Source: Sarcocystis neurona (taxonomy: Eukaryota; Apicomplexa; Conoidasida; Eucoccidiorida; Sarcocystidae). From it: a stretch of DNA of 64,000 nt. The notes below the pieces were generated by a model. That model was given only the letters and a program-made list of their open reading frames with translations. It was not told the DNA's origin and did not search any database. The position numbers and the translations under genes were made by a program. Below, piece by piece: positions 22,737 to 35,700 of this stretch. Each line of letters starts with the position of its first letter. Position 1 is the stretch's first letter. Location of the stretch: assembly GCA_000727475.1 (NCBI GenBank), contig KL647289.1, positions 7,554,629-7,618,628 of the forward strand, in the 5' to 3' direction.

Positions 22737-23039
22737 GTGTTTATATATATATATATGTGATGTCCTTCGTCAGAGAATAAAGCCGCAGGGGTAGTGGGCC
22801 CTTCGGGTGTGTGCATCCTGCTGCAATACTTTTGATAGCCCAGCAGCAGACAAGTGACTGCTCGCGACTTCAAAAACTTCCTCGCATCCTCACATTAGCC
22901 TGTTCTTCGACACTGCAGTTACGTCGCGGTTTACCTAGATTCAGACGCTTCTCGTCTCTTTCTCTCGTTCTCTGACAACGCTGACTCACACGAGCCTATC
23001 AGTTTTATGGCAAATCCTCCGGCGCACGAGTACCAGCAA

Positions 23040-23060
23040 CAAATTCCTCTGAGGAATTTG
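23040..23060. repeat. perfect 21-base palindrome
   Basis: CAAATTCCTC, one base, then GAGGAATTTG. It is followed at once by a 12-base tandem duplication (GGAGTTCTCAGG). Confidence 0.85.
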
Positions 23061-23102
23061 TGGAGTTCTCAGGGGAGTTCTCAGGCCTCCTTTTCGAAAG
23101 TA

Positions 23103-23157
23103 ATCTGTGACAATTGAATTTATATATATGCTCGTATTCAATTAAAATGTCACAGAT
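23103..23157. repeat. inverted repeat, 10+7 base arms
   Basis: ATCTGTGACA+ATTGAAT on the left pairs with ATTCAAT+TGTCACAGAT on the right, with a 5-base bulge on the right arm and a 16-base AT-rich loop. Confidence 0.85.
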
Positions 23158-23568
23158 GCACATATCCGTACCTTCGTACATACGTGTATATATACATATA
23201 ATCTACGACAGAAAAACTACATGCAGAGACACACGCACCTATGTCTATATCTCTGGAATTCTGTTGACATACGTTTACTGATGGAGTGTGGTTCTGTTCT
23301 ACACACAATTTCTACTGACGCGTATCTCTCTTTCGGCGACTGAAAGCCACACCCACCTATACGCGTCTTTTTTGTGGCGACACAGAGACACAAACAGTAC
23401 GACAAATCCGTAACCACCATCCTCTTCTGTAACTGGAGCATTCGTCGCACGCTTTCGCTGTGAGCAGCACGCAGCCCCTTCAATAACAGCAGCATATAGT
23501 AAGACATGTGGCGTTTTTTTGTGTACTCGTCACTGTAGTGTGGACGAGCAGTGCAGAGTCATACGTAC

Positions 23569-23617
23569 CCAAAATGTAGCAGCCAGAAGCTGCCTTGGAT
23601 CCGTAAAATGTGTGCAT
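23569..23617 (-). CDS. candidate small exon, unidentified
   Basis: The minus strand has a CTGCAAG acceptor, then MHTFYGSKAASGCYIL plus one base, then a TTGG|GTACGT donor. The next minus-strand piece (23,480-23,370) can join in the same phase. It also has two possible acceptors that give two different open readings, so the chain is unresolved. Confidence 0.3.
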
Positions 23618-23781
23618 CTTGCAGTAACAAGACGACACACACGTCTGCAGACTAGACAAAGGTGCATCTCTACGCGCCACGTATACCCGTGTTGAACGCC
23701 GTCTGTACACATTAATCGTGCATCCTGGCTTAAATGCATAGCGCACACGTGTGTACCTGTACACCCACTTACACATATGCA

Positions 23782-24261
23782 TTAACGTACACGTGTGCGT
23801 ATATAGGTGTATGCACGTATAAATGCATCATCCACAGGCACACGCTGTGGGGCAATCCTCTTGACCCGCTTGCGACGTGATGACGGCTTTCTAGACTTCC
23901 TTGCTGACAACAAAATTTTGTAACAGCACACACGCGTGTTTACTGGGGAAAATGTGCTGTCGCGTGGTGGTGCTGCCGCAACGCTTTTCAGAACTGACAT
24001 ACGTTGCCGAGCCAGCGAAGCAGCTGCTGCTTCTCGAGCCAGTGCATGATCATTCAGCAGTGCCTGTGACAAGCAGTCTCTCAAAGCAACAAACACTTCT
24101 ATCTTTGACAGCTGCAGTACCACCCTGCCTGCAGCTGCACCTGTTGCGCAGTCACGCCGCCCAACCGCAGCAGTCTTCGAGAAGTGTGCTACCACCAATT
24201 GCCTTAGCACAGCACATCTCCAGCAACAGTTGAATCCACGAGTCCGGTAGTTTAGCCTCAA
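23782..24261 (-). CDS. candidate exon, Ala/Arg-rich, unidentified
   Basis: A 159-codon minus-strand frame, not repeat-derived. It includes KIEVFVALRDCLSQALLNDH and AREAAAASLARQRMSVLKSV, which read like a helical protein. The frame runs into Tyr/Arg microsatellite below about 23,830, so the real exon probably ends before that. No domain is recognised. It sits about 470 bases from the 3' end of RIO1 on the same strand. Confidence 0.4.
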   Translation of the reverse strand: MRLNYRTRGFNCCWRCAVLRQLVVAHFSKTAAVGRRDCATGAAAGRVVLQLSKIEVFVALRDCLSQALLNDHALAREAAAASLARQRMSVLKSVAAAPPRDSTFSPVNTRVCCYKILLSARKSRKPSSRRKRVKRIAPQRVPVDDAFIRAYTYIRTRVR

Positions 24262-24366
24262 CCCGTCGGCAAAAACTGACTTTCTGCCGTTTGGCAGTTT
24301 AGCCTTACCACTTCACTAACAATTGAATTCCTGCCGATCGGTAGTCTACCGTTACCACCTCGGGCA
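24246..24366. repeat. degenerate 47-base tandem repeat, about 2.6 copies
   Basis: GGYAGTYTASC-starting units begin at 24,246, 24,293 and 24,340 (period 47), and the first two end in CTGCCG. Confidence 0.7.
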
Positions 24367-24731
24367 GCCGCGGGATACAAATAGAGACCCACGTGAGGTG
24401 TGCGTCTCGCTTTGTCTACACACTTCTTCACGTAGACCTACACACATATGTGCATACATACCACACGCGTCCACGCTTGTGCACGCAAGCGCACACGTAT
24501 GAAGAGAATTACGTGGGCAGGTGAGTCTGTGTACAGACACACCCACTCAATCACGATTGAGTGAGGGCACGAACTGCCGAAAAAGACAAAGACGCTAAGA
24601 GATGTCAGAGCGAAAACGACTCTCCCACGGCCAACAGAAGTGTATATTTTGTGATTCTCTGTAAAAAGTATGCGTCCTCGACCATCACTGCTGCCTGCAA
24701 TATATTTCCCGCTCAACAGAAGTGAACAGAA

Positions 24732-27679
24732 TCACCGGTTCGCCGCTTTGGCCCGATACTTTTTCTTCAGCTGCTTCGGCACTTTGTACTTCCTTCTCTC
24801 CCGATTTTGCTCCTTCACAAGTTGCTTCCACTCTTTGCGTGTGACCCCTTCGGGAATGTGGCCTCGAAAAACGTAAACTGCTTCTCCCTCTTCCTCCAAA
24901 GGGGCTCCTTCTTCTTCTTCCCTTCGTGTGTCTGGTTGTATCTGCTCTTTCCCTGCCCGTTCTTCATCGCTGCTTTCTGCTTCTTCTTCTTCATCGCTCT
25001 CGCTACCGGAGCAGCTCGTCCCCACGTTAAAGTCTCCGTCGCAAACATGTGCAACGTGTGCACCATTACCGAGAGTCTCCTGCCCTGCGTGACAGCAGCT
25101 GGTGGGCGGAGTTGGACCTTCTACTTCTGCTGGTGCTCCTTCCACGTGTTTCTGCTCTTCTACCACTTCTTCTTCGTCTTCTCTCCGTTTGGCTACTTGT
25201 CTTTCTCTACTACCCTCGACGCTGTTTTGACTGCCTGCGCTCTGTGCTTCCAGCAGCCGCACTTCGTGTGCGGGTTCGCTTCTGCTGCGGCGTCGTTGCG
25301 AAGTCGCCTGTTCCGTCTCCTTCCGCTGCTGTCGCGGCACTTGCTGCGCCTGCACCTCGTTCTTCTCTTCTTCCTCCTCCTCCTCCTGCTGCTCGGTAGT
25401 ATTTTTAGCCGCGGCGCGCTGCATGAGGGCATGCAGAGCCAGTAACTCGTCAAGCGCGTCTTTTTCTCCCACCTTGCGTTCAGGCGCCGCCGGTCCACGG
25501 ATTTCTTTCCCTCTACTGGAAGAGCCGCATCCTTCGGTCGCGAGCTTCGCTGAGCGCTGCTGCTGTAGAAAGATATCTGGCTGTTGCGGTATTTTGCTGA
25601 GTAACTGCAGAGGACACAGCTGTGACAGTCTGGTGGGTATCCAACTCCGCATGAAAAGTTCCTCATCGTCTGCTGCTGAATCCTCTTCGTCTGCATTGCT
25701 TTCTCTCCTATTGTCGCGCGTGCACTTTGTTGCCCCTCCGACGCTGCAGCTGCTACTGCGTCTCCTGCCACCTCCAGCAAGTGAGACTGCTTCTGCTGCT
25801 GCTGCTGCTGTCTGCGGTGCTGCAGCAGCGGTGTGGGGCGCTGCTGCTCCTGCCGCGCTGGTTTCCGCTTGCTTGTCATGCTGCGTAACAAAGTAAATGC
25901 CCAGTGCCTCCGCCAACAGCGCCAGCTGCCGCTGATATTCCAGCCGACACTTCTCTGCTGCTGCACTTGCTGCTGCTGCTGCTGCAGCATCGCCTGCTGC
26001 GCCCTTCCCCCCCTTCCGTCCACGTGCATTGGCCCTCGTCGACGACGGAGTTTCGCCGCCGGCGCCGCAGCAGGAGCTACTGCCGCTGCTGCTGCTGCTA
26101 CTTCCACCGTCGCTGCTGCTACTGCTCCCAACGCATGTGTTGCTCGCATTGCCGTCGCTGCTGCAGACGTTGCGCGGCGTCATATCCAACGCTGCAGCCT
26201 GCTGCAGCTGCTTCTGCTGCCGCGCCCGGTCATCTGCTTTAACCAGAGCCGCCAGGATATTCTCGACGCACGCAGGCAGCACCGGACTTACCACAAACTG
26301 GAAAAGGTCCCTCGCTGACCACGGCGTAATCGCAGCAGCAGAGGCTGCGACCAGAAGCTCGCTGCTGCTGCTGCTAATCCCTGACACCTCGCATGCGTTG
26401 TCGCTGCTGCAGCAGCACGGACTCGGCGCGGCAGCGGCCTGCGGTGGCACCGGCGGGAACAACACAGGAAGAGGACTGTGAGGTTGCACTCCTCCTCTCT
26501 TGCACGCACACATCCGCTGATCTTCTGTTGTCTCTGGCCATGCAAAAATTCTTCGACTCTCCATGCCTGCAGTTCTCTGTCCACTGTTGTCGTCCCAAAA
26601 ACGCTGCTGCTGCTGCTTCTCCTCCCTATAGCTCGTATGCTGCGTTCCCACTGGCTGCTGGTGCTGCTTCGCAGTCTGCTTTTCCTCAGCTCTGCATTTC
26701 ATCTCCCACTGCTGCTGGTAGTCGCAGCTCCTGCGTGCGGCGCTGTAGACGCATGCACATGGGCCGTGTCGCTGCTGTCCCACGCAGAAACGATCAGCGA
26801 GATCCTCTCCTGCTGCAGCTGTCCCAACGGCAAACGGCTCGCCTTCAGCGCACGCAGATTCGCTCGTCATTTTCTCTCCTTGCTGCCACCGCTCCGTAAC
26901 CATCTCCGTCTTTCCCCCCCCCCCTGTTGCTGCTCCTTTTCCGTGTGTTGCCCTTCACGCTGCTCTGGCTTCTCCTGCTGCTTCTTCCGCTCCTGCTCCT
27001 GCCCGTGCTCCTGATCCTCCCCCTCCTCCTCCTGCTGCTGCGGACCGTGCTCCTGGTCCTGCTCCTGGTGCTGCTGCCAGCCCCGCTCCTGCTGCTCCAG
27101 CTGCCTCCACTGCTCGTGCCTCTGCGGCTGCTTTTCCCCCTGCGCCTGCTGCTCCTGTTGCCCGCCCCGCGGCTGCTGCTCGACGACGAGCCGGAGTCGC
27201 TTCGCTGCTTGGGCGAGCTGCTGCTCGAAGAAGGCTGTCAAATTTTTGCAGTCGCGCTTCAGGAATTCGAGAGCTTGGGGGTGGTCGCGCTCTACGGCCT
27301 GCCCCACATCGATCACGAACAGACTCTTCGGGTGTACGTACAGCAGGTTGTACTCCGACAGGTCACCATGCACCATGTGGCACTGCTGAAACAGCCACCG
27401 CGTCACTGCCACTGCCTGCAAACGCCATACACGTTGCAGTCGGATTTGAAAATGAGTAACGCGGTAACAAGCAGCAACAGAACAGCAGCTACATCTCCTT
27501 TATTCCCTCTGCAACCGTCCTCCCGCCCACTGCTGGCGAAACAAAATCCACATGCAGACGCATGCACAGATACCGAATTAAAACGATGCACACACACGCA
27601 CGCATACATACATATATACATAAATGTAGACATATATGTATATATATACATATATATGTCTGCAGCTGCAGTCTCTCTG

Positions 27680-27716
<37 letters not shown>

Positions 27717-28408
27717 GTGTGCAGCTGCAGTTCGCCGCAAGTAAGAGACGATCGTGGTGGTGTTGTGGTGAGCTCGCACTATATATGGGTATATACACAT
27801 ATATACTACGTACACTGGACGCTCCGTGTGTATAGACGTATCTAATGTATACTCCTACCCAGTCACGTATATACACACGTAATACATACTGCACATGCAC
27901 ATAGTTACATACAAGGTACGATATCGATTATGCATATATATATATATATATATGCGACACAAATACGGCGTATCCACCTGTGTACAGGTATCCACACGAA
28001 AGAAATCATAGACTCACAAAAAAGCATACATTTGTTCACAATCGTACATGTGTATAGTATATATATACACACGCTTTAGATACTATATTCTCACGCATAC
28101 ATATGTATACGCCTATGTGTGTATGTGGTCACAGGTATATAGCTATATACGTTGTACATATGTGCGCGTATTAATTGAGCAGTAGATGTACGCAGAGGCG
28201 AAAATCCACTCATACAAAAACACATGCCGACGGTCTATTTAGAAGGTTGTTCTGTATAAAAACGTCAGCAAACAAAACCGTGTTGACGCATCCACACACG
28301 CAGAGGACTTGCACACCTCTCTGTGCTGCTGTCCCTGCAATCAGGAACACAGAAGAAACAGCTGTTTCCGCGGGTCCCGGACATGCATACACATATACAT
28401 ACATGTAC

Positions 28409-28445
<37 letters not shown>

Positions 28446-31400
28446 TATCATCATACATAGATATACATACGTACACGTGTACATTCTTCACACATATGTG
28501 TGTGCATGTCTCTCTTCATATTGGCGAGTGTGCAAGTACATACAAGTATCTGTGTGCTTCGACGCATCTCCCACCTGTACGTAAAGACAGTTCCAGACTG
28601 CCACTGCTGCAGCTGCAGCGGCAGGGCAGCAGCAGGTGCTGCCGCAGCCTAAATCTTTCAGGCGTGGGGCAGGGATATACGCAAGACCAGGGGTATCTCC
28701 CCCGTCTCCTGCTGTCACGTGAAAAACGCGCACAAATCCGGCTGCAGCTCGGCGACCCTCCCCTCGCGCGTCCTCCGCAAGCTCTTCCGCGTCTTGCTGC
28801 TGCTCCTCCTCCTCCTCCTCGGCCTCGGCTGCCGCCTGCTGCTGTTGAGGCCGTTGCTCCTCCGACCGCTGCTGCTGTTGATAGTGACCTCGCCTGCCAC
28901 AAACGTGCCGCTCCTGCTTCCCCCGCTGCCGCTGCTCCCGTTGCTCCTCCTCCGCCTGCTGCTGCTCCTGTTGCTCCTCCTCCTGCTGCTGGAGACGGGA
29001 GGCGGCGGGGGTTTTGTCGGCTGCGTAGCCGAGAAAATCGAAGAGAAGGACGTGGCGCGCGACGTCGGTCGGGAATGGGGCAGGAACGCCGTTCGCATGC
29101 AGGCGCCTCAAATTTCGGAATTCCTTCAGACACCAGGCCTCTGCCATTTTCCGAGGGTTGCGGCAGCTGCCATCCCCGCGTCCATCACGGGTAGCAAGGT
29201 AGACACGCGCACACACACATACACAGACACGCTGTATAAGAAAGACGCAGCTCCTACAGGCACATGCATGCCAGACATGCAGGCGTATCCGCCTGTTCCT
29301 TATGACGTGCAGGAAAACAAGGAAGTTAGAGAAACCAGACGCATAGGAAGTTCTAAATGTCAACTCACACGGATGTGGCGGTGGCTGTGCCCTACTGCGT
29401 ATAAATACCGACGTACATTCATATGCAGATAATACATAGACTTCGAGCGTTATACATAATGTATGGGTCCACGTATATATATATATATATGCACATAATG
29501 ATAGCCAGCACATCCATACATATATGACGGTACACAATTGGAGTATACAAGAATATATATACATATATATATATATATTCACTTCTCCACGTATACATTA
29601 ATATATATACGTATAATTCCAATTCTTCAGATACACATATATATATATCCACTTCTACAGATACACGTAAGTATATATGCATGTAATTCCACTTCTCCAC
29701 ATATATATGTAATTTCACTTTTCCACATATACATATATATCTAGAAATAATTGCCCTTCTCCACGTATACACATACATACATGGTTTCATTTCTCCACAT
29801 ATACACATATATGTATATATAGATGTATACATATATATATACACATACGCACACATAAGATTTGCTTACTAAGTAGACATACTTGCACAGATATAGACAT
29901 GCGTGTACGTACATATATACATATATATAGGTGGGATCCGTCTCTAGACGTACGTAGACCGATAGATTACAGAGATGCGTAGGTGCCCACGGAGTTCTAC
30001 GTTCGGCTGTTCATCCAGGGCCTCATGTGCCTGCTCTCGCCCTCAATTTGGTTACATGTGCACACAGAGAGAGCGCCAGACAGAGAGAGAACGACGGCGG
30101 AGGCAAACACATATATCTCTCTATATACATATAAATGTGCACGAAGGAGGCGAGACGGGAGAGGAGAGCTAAATCTTTCCAATAGATATTTAGACAGAAA
30201 TATGAGCAGAAGCCAACCACATTTGTCAATCTGCACGTATACGTGTTTATGTATGTCAGGTGTATAACTTAGACATACACGCCTACGTATACACATGTAT
30301 ACGTATGTCTATACGAAGGAGGAGGGACAACGGAAAGACAGAAAACCACATCTCTCTGTGATACGTATCCAGACGACGAAGAAGAGGAAAGGACAAGTCA
30401 ATTTATCGATAGAAATATTTATGTGCATGTGCTCGAAAGCTACGGAGACACAGAGCGAGAGAGAGGAGAATTTAGACAAAGAGACAGCGAAGAAGAACGC
30501 AAAGCAACGGCCCTCCAAGAAGAGAGAGACGGCTGCTGCCGCACGGATGCTCCCGCAGGGGTTCTCGCGCGACGTACCTCTCACCCGCAGCTCTCTTCTG
30601 GGAGAGAACTACCTGCGCGACTCTATGCATGCAAAGAGGAAAAGTACGAATCAGGAAGCTTCTCTCCATATCTCTCCAGTACACGTACATACATATATAT
30701 ATATATGGGTAAATTTATTTGTCTTTCTTCTTCTTCTTCCCCTGTATACTATTATTATGTGAAGAGGTAATCTTCTCCCTTTCCGCCGTCCCTCCTTCGT
30801 GTATGCACACATGTATACCTGTACCTGTACATACAGTATGCGAGAGAGAGAGAGAGGCAGGTACATAAACATATATATGTATATAGAGAGAGACAAACGT
30901 GGACATATTTACAATTACATACATTACAACATATAGAACTGTACACCTACATTAATAGGTTGCTTTGCCTTTGCTTCTTCTTCCTGTCGCTATGCCTCAC
31001 ATAGAGAGCTTTAAAGAGCCACGTTTCTTTCTACCGAGTACTCCCCTTGACAAAGTCCTCTCCACAGAAACATGTACTATACAACCATGTGGACACGACA
31101 CTACACACATCGCATATACACAAATACACATCTATATATGTATATATATACACTCTCACTTCTCCAGACATATAAAATGTCTATGCAGAAAAAGAAGAAA
31201 CCCGGAGACAAACGCACTTCCCACAATGCCTACCAAGTGCCACAGAGAGCGAGACGGGAACGAGTGTCCACGTCGCGCCCACAGCAGCAGACACCGCGAG
31301 GAGAGAAGCATTCATATAAATGCAAGAGGCGGACTGACACACACACATACAGAGGGGAACGGAGACTGAGACAGGGGACGCCGAAACAGACACAAACGTG

Positions 31401-32728
31401 CAGACACATATACGTGTATGCGCGTCGAGAGCGACGGCGAGGGTCAGCGACAGGAGGAGACGGGGACAGAAGGAAAAAGGAGGACGAAGGGAGAGACAGC
31501 GTGCGATGAACGGCAGACAGAGAGAGACAGACAGAAGAAATGCACGCAGGAGCGAGTCAGCAGCCAGGGGGCGTTACCGTGTATAGGCGCGCTCGAAGCG
31601 ATAATCGCCTTCAATGTAGCGACTTCGGTCTTGAAAGGTCAAAATCGAAGTACGGAAAATTTTTACGGCGTACGGCCGCCAGCTGCAGCGCGGGGGGGGC
31701 ACGCTGGTCCTGCTGCTTCTGCAGGGACGGGGACTGTTGACGTTGCTGCCGCACGCAGCACGGGTACTGCAGCTCGTGCGCGCAGCCGGCGGAATGCTGG
31801 CCCTCGCTTTCCCTTCTGCGACGACGCTGTCGCCGGCATTGCTGCTACTGCCGCTCCAGCAAGACCTGCTGCCACTCCTCCTCCTCCTCTCGCCGCCACC
31901 GCCGCTCCCCCCACACGTGCTCCCGCTTGCGATGCTTCTGCTGTTGCAATCCTGATCCGGACTCCTGCCGCTGCTGCCCTCTGCGCTGCCGCTGCTGCTG
32001 CTGCCCTCTGCGCTGTCGCTGCTGCTGCTATCCTCTACGTCGCCGCTGTTGCTGCTGCTGCCCTCCGCTCTGTCATTGCTGCTGCTGCCCTCCGCGCTGT
32101 CGCCGCTGCTGCCGCCGGGTTCTTTGGCATCGCTGCTGTCGGGACTCGTGTCCGCTGCATTGCATGCGCTGGTGGTGCTGTTGCTGTCGGGAGCCGGACG
32201 CGCTGGCGGCGCAGCAGCGAAGTAGACGTTTCCCTCTTTCCCGGTGCTGATCGTGCCGCATAAACCCGAGATGGCGTGGCGCTGCAGCAGCTTCTGCAGC
32301 AGCGCGCAGGATCGATTATCTAGAACCTGCTGCACCGTTGCCCGAGTATCTCTCGTCAAGCCGCACGAGCGATTTGCTGCGTTAGCGTCAACACGCCGCA
32401 TGCGCAGCTCTCCCCGCTTCTCTTCTGCCCCCTGCAGCACCGGCTTCTTCTTCCCTTGCTGCTGCGGCTGCTGCTGTTGTCTTCCCTTCCACGTAGGCGC
32501 TGCTGCTGCTACATTTGCAGGTGCTGTTGTGCGTCCCCCTACTGCTACTGCCTTTGTTCCTACTTCGGCCACGGGAGCTCGGCGACGAGACGGCCGCCCC
32601 TCTCCGGCTGCACCGCAGTCTTCTGGTGCTGCTCCTCCTCCTCCTCCCGCTGTCCCCCCTGCTGCGCGCCCTGCTGCCGAGGCTGCAGTCGCAGCGTTGC
32701 TGCCGCCGCGCGTCTTCGCAGCCGCCAT
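24732..32728 (-). CDS. RIO1: RIO1-type atypical serine protein kinase
   Basis: RIO1 kinases act in late cytoplasmic maturation of the 40S ribosomal subunit. Exon 1 (32,728-31,578) has an Ala/Gln-rich N-terminus, then DTRATVQQVLD and the nucleotide loop STGKEGNVYFA. A Ser-rich insert of about 150 residues follows, then AVKIFRTSILTFQDRSRYI with the catalytic Lys. Exon 2 (29,166-28,575) has NPRKMAEAWCLKEFRNLRRL and HVLLFDFLG, a Gln/Glu-rich insert, then PAPRLKD. Exon 3 starts at 27,415 and carries MVHGDLSEYNLLYV (catalytic Asp and Asn) and VIDVGQAVERDHPQALEF (metal-binding Asp). The last part contains ARDLFQFVV, ELFMRSWIP and the basic RIO1 tail ending in KAANR at 24,732. Junction phases agree at introns 1 and 2. 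Between exon 3 and the tail the frame changes near a C11 run (26,914-26,924). Either an intron ends at 26,439, or one base is missing from the run. The protein is about 1,475 residues if there is no third intron, against about 570 in human. Confidence 0.95.
27416..28574 (-). other. RIO1 intron 2, microsatellite-filled
   Basis: Bounded by CAG|GTGGGA and TTTGCAG|GCA (phase 0). It contains TATA/ACAT repeats at 27,600-27,960 and 28,390-28,460, a (TC)n run, and some ordinary sequence. The plus frame near 28,180-28,400 is not supported as a gene. Confidence 0.85.
29460..29830. repeat. AT-rich minisatellite (unit 25-40 bases) in RIO1 intron 1
   Basis: Seven or so degenerate units of the form ACTTCTCCACATATACATATATATGTAATTCC run through 29,580-29,815. 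The first intron spans 29,167-31,577. The rest is mostly low complexity, with GC-richer patches at 29,970-30,050 and 30,510-30,650 that read weakly protein-like on the plus strand but have no supporting splice sites. Confidence 0.75.
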
Positions 32729-35700
32729 TGCTCCACCACCACCGCACAGGTGCAGCAGGTGTCACAAGAAGTAGCAGAAGTTGCGAGAAGCAGGAGGAGC
32801 TACGAGAAGCAGCAGGGGCTCTGAGAAGCAGCAGGAGCAGCAACAGGAGGAACAGAGACAATGCAGCAAGTGCAGCAGCACGGTTGTCGTGTTCAGAAGC
32901 CGCTTGGGGGCTGCAGCAAGGCAACCCGCTGCGAACTGTTGACAGCAACAGAGATAGCGGTAGCAGGTTTTAACGCGAAGTAAGAGCATGCACGAGAAGT
33001 CATAATGCATGGGGATGATTCCCTGCTGGCAGCCTATATACTTTTTAGAAGAAAAGTGCCGCAGCAGTCTCAGCCGCAGCGGCAGAAAGATTTTAAAGGT
33101 GGCGTGTTCTCTCGTCTCATGCAGCAGCACGAGCCTCACGTGTAATTCTTCAACAGCGACAACGCGCGTAGTTGCAATACTCGCATGTACAGCGTCGAGA
33201 AACCCGGTGGCTGCAGCAGCAAGTCTTACCGGAGCTGCTCCCGCTGCTGCGCTAGCGGCTGCGAGGTGTGCAGCAGCACCACCTTAGAGTGCCGCAGCTG
33301 GGAGAGGCTCTGCTGCACATGAGAGGGTGGAGCAGCACGCGCAATACCGACGGGCGCTGCAGCAGCACCACTGTCGCAGCGATGCCACGCGCATCTGCAG
33401 CAACACGAGCTCGAACGGCAGCGAACGCCGCGGGGCCCGCAGCTGCACAACTGCAGGAAGCAGCTGCAGCGCCAGCTGCTGTCAACGGCACCCAGCACGT
33501 ACGGCAGCAACAGCTGCTCTGCAACAGTACGCAGTTGATCTGCTGCGGCAGTAGGGGATGCAACTGCTTCAGCAAGAGAGCCTTCAGCTGGTGCGGCAGT
33601 CGGCGCACTGGCTGCCGGAGCAGTCGGCGCACTGGCTGGTGCAGCAAGTGGAAAGTGAGCTGGCGCAGTCGGACGGGAGTGAGCTGCTGCAAGTAGAGGA
33701 GATTGAGCTGTTGCAGCAGGATGTGATTATTTAGTCTCTGCAGCGACGCTGGTGCAGCTGCTGCTGCAGTGGCGAAGAGCTCCTACGTCCTGCAGTGGCA
33801 GCAGCAGCCGCAGCAGCAGTTCGCGCTGAGGGATGACAGAAAAGCAGTTGTGGTACCTGGCATGACGCCCTCTCGTTGAATTTTTGCAGTGGGGGGTTGC
33901 AGAAAAAGCTGAGACGGATGGTAATAGTAGACGTGCTGGCATGCGCATGCAGCAACACCCGGGTGTGGCAGGAAAGTTTCAGTCACAAGAACAGTTCTGC
34001 AGCACGGCAGCATCGTCGGGAGAAACACAGCTACAGACACTGACACGGCGGCTAAAGCAGCAGCCAGGAGTTGCAGCGACGTAGAGTCGGAAACAAAAGG
34101 CGAAATTGTAGGAAAAACGAAGTCTTGTAAACGCAGGGAAGTCCTCCTGCATGCGTCCGTAGCGGCAACGTCGATGCTACTGCCCACCTCGTGGTGCGTT
34201 TATAGCAGTGCACGCCAGCGTGGTCAGGTACAGCAACACGAGCAGCGCGTTCAGTCAGAAAAAGACAACGCCGTCCGTTCATCGGCATCGATACGCCGGC
34301 AGGGGCGTCTCGCGCTGGGCTCCAGCGGCACTGGCTGGCAACTAATGCTGCGCGACCGCGTTCTGTGGGGCACCCGACAAGGGAGGCTTTGAACTGCCCT
34401 GCTGCTGCTGCTCGCGGTGGTGCGGCTTCTTCTGCTGCCTCTGCTGCTGCTGTATCCAAAGGGCATGTCGCGCCTCGCGAAAAGACGCGACACGAAGCAG
34501 ACGCCGCCCACCACGTTCCGGCGCGCGCAGCTCAGTCGGTCGCGCGCGGTCGTCTGCAAAATTTTGTATTTTCTCCTCACTTTTTCATTGTAACGTCCCC
34601 ACTCTTGTGTCCTGTCTCGTTTTGTCGTCGTTCCTCGCGCTAACTGGCTCATACCTGGGCGTCCCGCTGCTCCCACTGCTGTCCCTCGAGAGCAGGGACG
34701 TTGCCTTCTGCTTCTTCTGGTCCGGGCTATACTGTGTCAATTTAATAAGGACTCCGTCGTCTTCACCGCTGCTGCTGGGACGTCCCCGCCTTCGCTTGTC
34801 GTTGCTGCCGCTGCTGTGGACGCTGCCGCAGCCGGGTTGCTGGTGCTGCCGCTGTCGTCGCTGCCGCTGCCGACCCCTTGCCAAGAAGAAGCACTCGCCT
34901 GCGTGCCGTGCGCCCACTGTCTTGCTTATCATTCCTACAATATGAAGGTGGGTGACTAGCAGCCTCTTCTGCGGCTCTCCTGCGGCTGCCGCTGCTGCTC
35001 TGCTTGTCGTCGCTGCAGCTCGTTCTGTCGACACGGTCTTCGTCGCTACGCCGGCTTCGCTCGCTACGCACGTGTTCCAGTCTCTTCGCTCTGCGACACA
35101 TCGAACAACATAAAAAGCGGGCAGACTGCCGATCAGAGCAGTCTTACCACCCGCCGTTGCGTCAATGCGGCGGCTGCCCCTGGACGATGGCCCTGCCGGT
35201 GCCCCTGCAGCTGCCAGTTGCGGTGTCTGGCCCTGTTGCGGGTGCTCTCACGTTCACCTCGGCCTTGCTTTCTTTGCATGCGTCGTATCCGGCCGCTGCA
35301 AACTCAGCCACGTTTTTCTTCGCATGACCAGACGTCTCCGTACGCCTGTGGCTGTCACAGCCGCTAGAACCACGCTCGCTTAACAGGCGTGTACACGCGC
35401 GACCACCAACCTGTCTGTTGTTTACTACTGCTGCGGCTGCTATGTCGTATTTCCTTGCATTTCGCTACGGCTGTTATTACTCACTTCCTGCTGCGTGCTG
35501 CTGCTGCTGCGGTTGCATCCATTGTCCGCTCTACGCATTCCTGCTGCTGCTATTTGGCTCTCGCTGCTGCTGCTGCTTGGCTCTCCTGCTGCTGGTGCGT
35601 TCCACTACTACCGGTCTCTGCTGCGGCAACCGCCCCACTCCTCTCTTGCTGTTGCTGCTTCGCTCCCCTGCAGCTAGGGCCGCCGCTGCTGCTGGCCCTC

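Noticed and set aside
29983..30060. Short plus-strand piece reading VPTEFYVRLFIQGLMCLL
   Set aside because: Looks protein-like, but is isolated inside RIO1 intron 1 without splice sites or start context.
31418..32263. 281-codon plus frame rich in Ala
   Set aside because: It is antisense to RIO1 exon 1, which has conserved kinase motifs on the minus strand.
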